From Persicaria tinctoria (taxonomy: Eukaryota > Streptophyta > Magnoliopsida > Caryophyllales > Polygonaceae): a stretch of 64,000 bases of DNA. Positions 55,920 to 64,000 of the stretch are shown piece after piece. The DNA lies in NCBI GenBank assembly GCA_037127255.1, contig JBANSL010000005.1, positions 79,861,160 to 79,925,159 on the forward strand, given 5' to 3'. The notes beneath the pieces were generated by a model. It was not told the origin of the DNA. It did no database searches and was given only the letters and a program-made list of their open reading frames with translations. Position 1 is the stretch's first letter, and each line of letters starts with the position of its first letter. The position numbers were made by a program, and so were the translations under genes.

Positions 55920-58421
55920 TGTATAATTGTCGTTGGCGCTCAGTTTCACCAAAAGTAAATATCCTAACTCAATGCTTAACCAAAAGGTACGGCAGACAAG
56001 TAAGGAGTCGATCCCACAGAGAAGACTATTTGCGTATATTTCTATTGATGATTTCTTAAGATAATAGCAAATAGGTTGTAGCAAACTAATGAAATAGAAA
56101 GATAAACTAAATAGAGTAATGATTGCAAAGTAGTGATAATATGATAGAGAAGCACTTCACCTGTAATTCTTGACAATGGTTGAGGTTCATGATCCTTGAG
56201 TTGATTTCAATATTATTTATAAGGTTATGTTGACTATCTATAATCGATTGTTCCGCAAAGATACAATCTCTTATTCAATGTGGCGTCACTAAAGAATAGC
56301 ATTAATTAATCGAGTACTTAAGACCAATTGGCACATCAATTCAATGTAATTAGGAATCAAAGGAACAACACATTCGGCCCTAATAACATCTACTCGACAT
56401 AGATCAATTGTTATCATCCACTACAAAGGCAATAGAAACATCACTGGATCAATGACTTTGTTTGCTATCGAGAAACCAATAATGGATTCATAACATAGAT
56501 GCAATTCCTAACATGGTGATCAAGCATAGAAATGAACACAAATATATATATCAATAAGAACAAGATGATAAATAAACTCATAAATAACTAATTGAAATCA
56601 AATCCTCACAATTCATCCAACCATGTCTTCGAATCACAGGCGAAACTATGAGTTTAGCAACTCATAGCCAAAATAGCGCTCATCTCTCTCTCAAACGGCA
56701 TACTATGTCTCTCCAATGTCACACACGACTGAAAAAGAATCAAAATAACCTAGATAGAGTCGTGCAAAACCCTGGGGGAAATAATAATAATAATATAATA
56801 ATAATAATAAAACAGAATCTTCGGATTTAAATCGATCTCGCTCGACACAGGGCACCGGCGGGTTCCAATGGAAAAGCGACGGGCGCCGCTATTTAGGCTT
56901 CGCGATTCTTCCTTTGCTTCGATGTTGTAATGTCTTACTCCCTTGATGCTTCTGCCTTAGCCTTCTTTATGCTCCAAAGTCAGTCTCTAAGATCTCCCAA
57001 GCATCCCTTCAAGCTCGGATTGTAAAACTCCAGAATAAACACCAAAAAGGCGTAGATTCTGAACTCGAATACTTCACATGAACAGTAATGAAAATAGAAC
57101 AAAACATATGCAATATGACCACTTAAATGCAATAAGACCTATCTATAAGACTTATCTAAAATATGCATTATCAATAAGTCCAAGTGTCGATCTAGGGTAC
57201 GCTTAACCTCTTCCTACGTATTTCTCTTGTTAACAAGTAAACAGGCAGAATGATGATAATGAGAGCGATTGTGAAAGTAAATAACTAAAAGCAACAAAGT
57301 AAAGTGGGATATTATCAGATGTGAATGAATCGGTTCCTACAAGTTAAAGACAATGGTTGGTATTTTGATCCTCGAATTCTGTTTATCTACTATTCTAGTT
57401 ATTGGTTTATATATGCATGAAAAGGATTCATAATTCTAACTCTAACGTGGGGATCGCATTAAGTCCCAATATCCTAGAAATCTAATTAATATTACTTTCC
57501 TTTCCACAATGTTGTCACCTGGTTGTCATCCTACCCATTGCTTCTTAAAAGTAATATTTTCTAGATGTCAATCTTCTTACACTAATGATAAGTGCTTGCT
57601 ACTATGGATATTACCCTAGCATGCAAATGCGGTTGTAGTCTAAACCCTAGCACGCTTGATGCAATCATAGGTCGCAAATCTAAATATAATAACAACATAA
57701 CTCATATATGCATAAATAAGATGAAATAATATAATAACGTAAATAAGAATCCTCACAAACCTACCATGTCTAAACTTGCAAGAAACAGAAAAGAGCTTAG
57801 TCGCTTATAGCGTACCTAAAACTCAAGAACTTCGTGGAAAAGACTAACTAAATGACGAAAGAGAATGAGAGATTGTGTGGTGAATTGATGGATGAAAAAC
57901 CCTAATGCAGAGAGGGTATTTATAGGCCTAGATCGGCTGCAGAAGCCCTAGGGATCTCGTGCTTGGAGGCTAAGCAAAACCTATTGGATAAGCCTTCATC
58001 GTCATCGGATAAGCATACAGAAGATTCAGTTTTATCCTATAGCGACGCCGGCCTATACATGGCTGGCGGGCACCAGTCCCTGGTGATCACCGAAAGTCCC
58101 TGGCAAGCGCTTAGTTTGTCGGGCGCCCAAACGTGGCTGGCGGCCACTAATCATGTATTTCGTGTTTTCTTCTTTTTTTCCTTTCTTCATCTTGACCCTT
58201 TACTTCATATGATTCTTCCAACCATTTTAACTCCTATTTGGCTCCTTGAATCCACCTCTGACGTCCGAATCTGTATTTCTACAAAGATAACCAAAAAGAT
58301 GAGCAGATTCCAAACTCTTTCACCACAAAGCATATTATGCGAATTAACTCTAAATCATGTAATGTATGCATCCTAACTGTGCTAAAATTACATATAATGC
58401 CTATCTAAAATATGCATTATG
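55920..58421. mobile_element. Two tandem, related LTR-retrotransposon non-coding segments
   Basis: Segments 55920-57176 and 57177-58421 have the same layout: a leader word (GAGTCGATCCCACAGAGAAG in the first, GTGTCGATCTAGGGTACGC in the second), then AT-rich DNA, ending in a shared TATCTAAAATATGCATTAT. The layout resembles leader and LTR regions of gypsy elements of the Athila/Tat kind. There is no gag or pol. A (AAT)n run lies near 56780-56810. A frame at 57963-58376 in the second segment has no recognisable domain. Confidence 0.4.
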
Positions 58422-59289
58422 ACACGTCCTTGTAGTCCATGAAAAATCTTAATAAAATAATAATAATTAAACCTTAAAATAATATAAAGTCGAAGTCTGA
58501 ATGTGTATCCTCCCACGCGTCCGCATGTCCGTGCGATGTCCTCTATGAACGCATCTCATCGCACACGGACGTGCGCAATGCCTTGGTCACTAGAGCTACT
58601 CCTGGACTTCTCGTATGTTCGTGCGGGTATCTACACACATCTATGCAGGGATCTCTGCAAGCACGCCTCAGCTCGATCGCTCGGTCTTGCAGCTATACTG
58701 GTTGGCTCGATCCCCAATTGCCCCTGTTCGTCAGAGATGGATTGCGCTCATATATTCCTTGCTCATGTACACTTCCCTAAGGGAGTTCTATCTAGTTGGC
58801 CCCGGTTAGCTCTTGAAAACACCTGATTATAACACAACCACAACCACAATGAGGGTAGATCTTCTAGAAACTAAATGAAAAACATCTAATAGACATCTAA
58901 AACCCATGAAAACTTACTAGGACTTACTCTAAATATTTATCCTAAACCATGCAAAATACAATGACATAAGAAGTTTACTGGTTGATTTACCTTTGTTGGG
59001 GCATGAAGCTCATCTATTTCTAATGACGTGCAATCTACTATTTGTGTGACTAGCAACAATGCTTATGATGACAAAAAAGAGACACGTACGTTTAGATTGG
59101 ACATGAAACTGTGAGATAGTTGATTACAAATGACGTCATCTATTTGGAGAATGTGAGGTCCAAAATACCTTCTTTTTTTCCCTACAAAATCTATCCGCTA
59201 GCTAGGGTAAGCTTTTGGCCCTATGGAACTTTTAGTCATGACTCTATGAGGCCAACATTCACAAGCCATGGGGTGAAGTTTCCCCCTAG
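58422..59289. other. Unassigned region
   Basis: GC-richer at 58500-58810 with overlapping open frames of about 60-107 codons in all three plus frames, none recognised. The pattern suggests chance. The rest is AT-rich. Confidence 0.4.
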
Positions 59290-60042
59290 AGCAACACCAA
59301 TCTCTTTCCTTATCTTTGTAGATGATATCCTCATTCTTGCAAAAGCTTATCGGGATTTAAAAAAAAATTCTAAATTTTCTCATATCTTAAGCCTCTCTAT
59401 CAACTATAATAAAATATGGTGCAAGTGGAAGACTTCCTCCCTATCCCAAGTTGGGAGATCTATCCTTGTTCAAGAAAATTTTAACTCCAAACTAAACTAC
59501 CTAATGCATAGCTTCCTCCTCCGTAAAGGGTGTTGGATCAAATTGATAATATCAACCAGAACTTCTTTTGGGAAAAAAAATACAAACTGAATGATATCAC
59601 CCTTTAATTAGCTAGGATCGCTTCTATATATTCCCCCAAGTAGATAGGGGCTTGCTTCAAAAAAGAGAATGATGTTAACATTATCGTTTAGATGAAACTC
59701 TTATAGAGAATATACACAGAGCCGGATAACACCCGAGTTAGAAATATTAGAGACAAATACCTCAGGAGATATTCCATAATGACCAAAATTAACTTAAGAA
59801 CAACGTCTATTGGCAATTTGGAAGAATGCTAAATATTCGGGGAAAAAATCCTCAAAAAACTATTTTGGTTAATTTAGAATGGTGAATCTATTCACATGTG
59901 GACTGATCTTTGGATAAGGGACCTTTTATGATCCTAATTGGGATCTTTGTGATATTGAAGAGAAAATTAGAGATTGAAGGGAGATTAGGTGAGTATAGAA
60001 TTAACCGAGAGAAGGAGAAAGAAGTAGATGGAGAGAGACGGA

Positions 60043-60044
<2 letters not shown>

Positions 60045-60079
<35 letters not shown>
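60045..60079. repeat. (TA)n microsatellite
   Basis: About 35 bp of TA repeats within DNA interrupting the LINE remnant. Confidence 0.95.
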
Positions 60080-60081
<2 letters not shown>

Positions 60082-60417
60082 GGTAAGGTGGTAAACTATT
60101 GAATTATTCATTTGATGATCAATTACAAGGTATAAGGGTATATTTATACTCTAAACTAATCTAATACAATACCTAATATATGGGATTATAACAGAATCAT
60201 GTACTACATGATTTTTAAGGAGATAATAACAAAAAGATGAGTCTTGCAACTTCTTATCCAACATAAGAATTGGAGCTATACCCTCCTTAAAAGCCTTTTT
60301 CTTGACAAAATCATCAATGAAATAGTTACAATAGAAGTCCCTAAGTTCAATGTTCGGGATAGACTGTTGTGGAGCCCTGCAATTGATGGGTCCTTCTCTA
60401 TAAAATCAACGTGCTCG

Positions 60418-60571
60418 CTATATACACCTCAAATCATGCACGTTCTTAAGGACGTGCATGGTTAAAAGGGGTTAATTATTTTTTTTAAATGTTAATTAAT
60501 TAGTCACAAGACTTGCACATCCTTAAGGACGTGCATTTTTTACCTTGGATTTGTGGTGTATATAACAACAC
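60418..60571. mobile_element. Small MITE nested in the LINE remnant
   Basis: The left end CTATATACACCTCAAAT and right end ATTTGTGGTGTATATAAC are inverted repeats, and TGCACGT(T/C)CTTAAGGACGTGC occurs in both arms, itself a palindrome. It splits the LINE zf-RVT segment after STCSLY. About 154 bp, non-coding. The target duplication may be TA. Confidence 0.7.
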
Positions 60572-61576
60572 CCACAATTAACAACGGTTATTTTCCCAGT
60601 TTGATACGAGCTATATTAGAAACTAAATATCCCACCGAAAGATAAAAATTCATTTTGAAAATTTTCGTAGACGCTCTACCTACTAAGAAACAACTCAATA
60701 GACACTATCGTACCTTCCCAATGTAATTCCTATGTAATAGTATGTTGGAGGATGATAACCACCTCTTTTTTGAATGCACCTTCACTACAAAAATTATAAG
60801 TGAGCTAAAAATTGATATCACCTTACCATCCATGAGTGGAAATTTCAATGAAAATATCAAACAAACGTTGAGCACAAATAAAGACTATATCAGCTCCTTC
60901 TGCTTCCTCTAGCATGCATGTTGTCTAGGAATATCATAATAAGAAAATCTTTAATACAAAATCAGCTACCTCAAAATCCCATTTTTGTGGTCGTTGTCGA
61001 CATTAGGGGTGGCCGAAGCCAACTTGGAGATTAGGCCTAATAAGAATCCCAAATTTAAATATCGGAAATGTTGGAAGAAATCCCTTGGGAAGATTGTTGA
61101 AAATCCTTTTGAAACTAAATTTTGATGACTCAAGTAAACACCTAGGCCAACCTTTCATTGGTTGTATCATTAGGGATAAACTTGGGAAGGTTGTTGACAT
61201 ATTCTCCACAGGGATGTCTCGTTGGGGTCTGTCTTGCACGTTGAAGCTATGCCTCTAAGATGATGCATTTCACTTGCAACTTTATGAGATATTCGCAAGC
61301 TAATTATTAAAGGTGATAATTTTCAGCTTATTAATGCAGTCAATAAAGTTTAGAGTAATTCCTGAGAGATCCTGAGAATTATTGGAAATATTCAACATAT
61401 TTTGGTGCAATTTGTGAAGACTAAAGTCTACCAAACCGAGTAGCAAATTTTATAGCTAGAAATAACATTTTTTGGAATTTGGTGATGTACCCTTTCTTTA
61501 GATTTTCTTGTCATTATCTGAAGAATGATCTAGGAAATATGATGTGTTGATGGTTAGACGAACATTCTAATTTTCA

Positions 61577-61602
61577 CTTAAGAGAGAGAGAGAGAGAGAT
61601 TG
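61577..61602. repeat. (GA)n microsatellite
   Basis: A short GA repeat run, GAGAGAGAGAGAGAGA-type, between the LINE remnant and the CACTA-type terminus. Confidence 0.85.
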
Positions 61603-61622
61603 TTATTTAAGTTGGTAAAGTA

Positions 61623-61905
61623 CACTAGTACAGATTTAACGTATGTCGGGTGTTTTTTAGCAAAACGGCCGGGTGTTATTGGCCTCCTTTTATTCGCTCA
61701 CCTGAAAGAATAAAAAAAACTCCCGAGAGAGTCTGTTTCCCCAACCAGCGCCTCAATCCCACATGTTACGGGAGTTTATAAAAACCCCTGAAAAAATATG
61801 TCGGGGGTTTTTTAAAATAACTCCTGAGAAAGTGTAATCATGACCCGCCTAATTTTTAAACTTTCTCAGGAGTTTTTCTAAAAACCGCCGAGAAATGCTT
61901 TATAT
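61623..61905 (+). mobile_element. CACTA (En/Spm-like) terminus with subterminal repeats
   Basis: CACTAGTACAGATTTAACG at 61623 matches the terminal form of CACTA elements. It is followed by direct and inverted motifs of the type CTCCCGAGAGAG, ACGGGAGTTTATAAAAACCC, GTCGGGGGTTTTTTAAAA and CAGGAGTTTTTCTAAAAACC, typical of CACTA subterminal repeats. The element would extend rightwards. The partner end (expected to finish CTGTACTAGTG) was not found before 64000, so it either lies outside the window or is lost. Confidence 0.6.
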
Positions 61906-62760
61906 ATATATAAAAAAAATCCAGCTTTATATCGCATTCCCTACCATGTTCCCCTCTTTCGAATGAATATAAAAAATATCATCATCTTCATTGCAAGAAT
62001 ACAAACACCACAATATCAACATAAACTCATATAACCAATAGATATATAAATTACAAGTAATTTAGGTATTATAATATACACTTGAGAGTAATTTACACTT
62101 TGCAACAACATTGTACAAAATCTAGAGTAATGAGGACCATGATAGTAATTTACAAAGTAAAAACCGAGCTAGATTCACTTGCTAAGCATAAGCACAAGTA
62201 TCTGACCATTTGTTTCCTAGTGGTTGAATGTGATACTAAGCAAAAGGAATCAATAGCGCACCTTTCTCACCAGATCGTGTAATTTTATACTCTACATCCC
62301 CAAAGAATGGTAAACCAGTTGGACCATAACACTCGAACTTTGCATTTGGAAACGAAATTTACTCTGCCAGAACCTACACAAAAGGATCAGCAAATCAGAT
62401 CTCCAAGCATAACAATGTCAAGCTACATATCCAGATATCCTCATCCAAAGAATCACACTAGCAACTTTAAGTGCAACAAGATATAATGATAGATAATCAG
62501 ATACCTTAGTGACACATGGCCAACTGCGATAAAAACATCTGGCACCTGAAGACAACACATTGAATGCAACCTAAAATAAATTTTCCCAAGCACTTGGTAC
62601 GATTTAAAATACTTCATGAAAAAAAGAAGCTTTTGAAGCTGTATGATCAGTGAAAAAGAAGGCACATATACAAAATTGCATCCAATGATAAAGTATAAGC
62701 AGGTCTAGTATGCAGGCTGTATGGGCATGAATATCAAGTAAAAAATATTTCTCAGTATAC
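61906..62760. other. AT-rich stretch with one possible exon
   Basis: Mostly AT-rich. On the minus strand about 62360-62230 is open after a TAA and reads FPNAKFECYGPTGLPFFGDV, after an acceptor-like TTTTGTGTAG. I do not recognise it and cannot connect it to the exons at 62761-63361. Confidence 0.35.
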
Positions 62761-63361
62761 CTGAAGATAGAATCTCTTCAGCTCATCATCACCCTCCAGG
62801 TTATCTATTCTTTGAGCCATTTGTTTATCACCAAGTGCCACCACTGCTAGTGCCTGCTGCATTCATGAGAGCACATGAGAAGAGATAGTTAATGTTTACA
62901 GTACTGAGCCTAGAAAGCAGCAAACCTGAGTCTCCCCGCGTGTGAAAAGAGCGCTACCATGAGCCCTTGGAAGCAACCCACAGCTTGAGCTGATATGACG
63001 TAATGCTTCAGGGGTTCGTCCATCACTTCTTCTTCCTCCCTGCAACAAAGGAAACATTTTATACAAGATAACAAAAAGAAATATTTCAGAGGAATCGATA
63101 GAAAATAATAGATGAAGGCTTTATGTCTCTACAAATATAACAAACCAACAGAAAACAATAGATGAAGGTTTTATTTCTGTTAAAATGAAATGACTTCTAC
63201 TCAGCTTCATGAGAAACGGCTCATTTTCCTTTCCTAACTTTCATTTGCACAGACTATATACATCTGGTAAATAAGGGAGAACATACCTCAACAATTCGCT
63301 TCCGCAAAAACTTTGATGTAACTTCTTTAAAAACCAGCTTCACATCTACCTCTGAGTACAG
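62761..63361 (-). pseudogene. Polynucleotide phosphorylase (plastid type) exons, partial
   Basis: Three minus-strand exons with GT-AG borders and phase-0 junctions: 63287-63361 (25 codons), 62926-63039 (38 codons) and 62761-62853 (31 codons). They encode LYSEVDVKLVFKEVTSKFL; then [36 protein letters not shown]; then [20 protein letters not shown] ending in RFYLQ. This is the start of the second RNase PH core of polynucleotide phosphorylase, the phosphorolytic 3'-5' exoribonuclease of plastids and mitochondria. The exons have no stops. However, the next expected segment (a FPPS.VGE box) is not found in the 2 kb to the left, and no preceding exon is found up to 64000. It is either a gene with very long introns or a fragment captured by the CACTA element beginning at 61623. 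Confidence 0.85.
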
Positions 63362-64000
63362 CTGGAAAACGAAGTCTATTATCCATTGACCAAATCTAAA
63401 GGAGAACTTTAGAACAAAAAATAGGATCACATTTATTCGCTATTAGCAATCAGTCAATCACGTACTACTACTGTCAATGAAAAAAAGGATCACATTTATT
63501 CGCAACCAAAGCTGTCCAAATTGAGTCCCTGCCATCAAACGAAGTTTTTTGTATATTTTTTATAATCATGATCACCTATGATCACCTATGACCTTAAGAG
63601 TATAGTACGTACGTACTATACTCTAAGGTCCGTTGGAAACTCGTGTGTTAAATGATAGCAAACTCTAATATATAATGTATTTAACTAGACAGTTTGTAGA
63701 TGATTAAACACTTTTGAAGTGGGCTAATCTACGAGAATATATGAAAAATAATCTTATGAAGATCGAAAAACATGCAAATGAAAAGAGAAGCTAGTCCTTA
63801 GAGAACTTGAGAACTTGATAACTGGTACAAGAAGACCTCGGAAAACCCTAGATAGAACGTCAGAGAAATTCTTTGAAGATATGATTGTTGACATAAAAGA
63901 AGCTGGGCTATAGAGAAGGTTATCCCCATAGGATGTCCACATGGGATAAATAAACGTTGAGAAGAGATTTATGAAAAGTCGGTTGAAGATTCTTTGTGCA
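63362..64000. other. AT-rich flank of the polynucleotide phosphorylase exons
   Basis: No exon or definable repeat recognised. AGGATCACATTTATTCGC occurs twice (about 63421 and 63486), and GTACGTACGTAC lies near 63606. Confidence 0.5.

Larger units (their letters stand above)
59290..61560 (+). pseudogene. Decayed LINE ORF2 3' half
   Basis: Plus-strand remnants of a second L1-type element. Reverse transcriptase: FLIFVDDILILAKAYRDL, with VDD in place of ADD, at about 59305-59370. Then the connecting region SLSQVGRSILVQENFNSK (59440-59490), GESIHMWTDLWIRD (about 59885), a zf-RVT segment DRLLWSPAIDGSFSIKS (60360-60410) and DDNHLFFECTF (about 60750). RNase H-like pieces (IRDKLGKVVDIFSTGMSRWG, about 61165-61230; IIKGDNFQLINAVNKV, about 61300) follow. 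Many stops and frameshifts. It is interrupted by unrelated (TA)n-containing DNA at about 59930-60240 and by a MITE at 60418-60571. The endonuclease and early RT are missing. Confidence 0.8.

Noticed and set aside
55653..56084. 143-codon minus-strand frame
   Set aside because: No domain, and composition like a random AT-rich frame within LTR-type sequence.
58503..58826. Frames of 64-107 codons in three plus-strand phases
   Set aside because: All three frames are open over the same DNA and none is recognisable, so chance is the better explanation.
1..64000. Integrated pararetrovirus or other viral sequence
   Set aside because: All reverse transcriptases seen belong to gypsy, copia or LINE elements by domain order; no viral movement or coat protein motif was recognised.

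Overview
This is nuclear DNA from a flowering plant, most likely a eudicot. Genes are interrupted by GT-AG introns, the intergenic DNA is AT-rich, and the repeats are plant-type: Ty3/gypsy and Ty1/copia elements with initiator-Met-tRNA primer sites, L1-like LINEs with a DUF4283-type ORF1, a TRIM, hAT, Mutator-like and CACTA elements and MITEs. I saw no prokaryotic operons, rRNA genes, intact tRNA genes or CRISPR arrays. The species cannot be named from the sequence.

Three host genes look intact. 23.5-26.5 kb (+): a four-exon Vma12/TMEM199-like V-ATPase assembly factor. 27.1-29.3 kb (-): a four-exon TVP38/TMEM64 (SNARE-associated Golgi) membrane protein, convergent with the first. 36.6-37.8 kb (-): a two-exon R2R3-MYB transcription factor resembling the MYB9/MYB107/MYB39 group. 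A fourth gene, plastid-type polynucleotide phosphorylase (62.8-63.4 kb, -), is represented by three in-frame exons only and may be a captured or broken copy.

Layout. 0-5 kb: decayed gypsy gag-pol with a probable 3' LTR. 5.4-7.2 kb: copia gag-protease remnant (-). 7.7-14.3 kb: a head-to-tail run of four related terminal-inverted-repeat elements joined by (TA)n tracts, each with GAATAAT-rich arms and (in three) a GC-rich core; one core carries serine carboxypeptidase-like exon pieces. 14.3-22 kb: LTR remnants, copia remnants in both orientations, a hAT element with 8-bp target duplication, and two copies of a structured non-LTR retroposon with 13-14 bp target duplications. 23-30 kb: the convergent gene pair. 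30.2-36.2 kb: a 6-kb LINE (-), dead in both ORFs, just downstream of the MYB gene. 38.7-42.9 kb: copia remnant with one clear LTR, then a hAT element carrying a nested 548-bp TRIM. 43-51 kb: mostly AT-rich, with a gene-like fragment, a SINE-like head, a MITE and a 1.1-kb long-TIR Mutator-like element with perfect 9-bp target duplication. 51-58 kb: gypsy-type fragments and a decayed copia element (-). 59-61.6 kb: decayed LINE with a nested MITE. 61.6 kb to the end: a CACTA-type terminus followed by the polynucleotide phosphorylase exons.

The genes do not form a pathway; they are ordinary single genes in a repeat-rich region. The most unusual material is the (TA)n-linked transposon array with its captured gene pieces, the structured retroposon pair, the long-palindrome Mutator-like element, and the possible gene capture by a CACTA element. 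All similarity calls are from reading the translations; no database search was possible.
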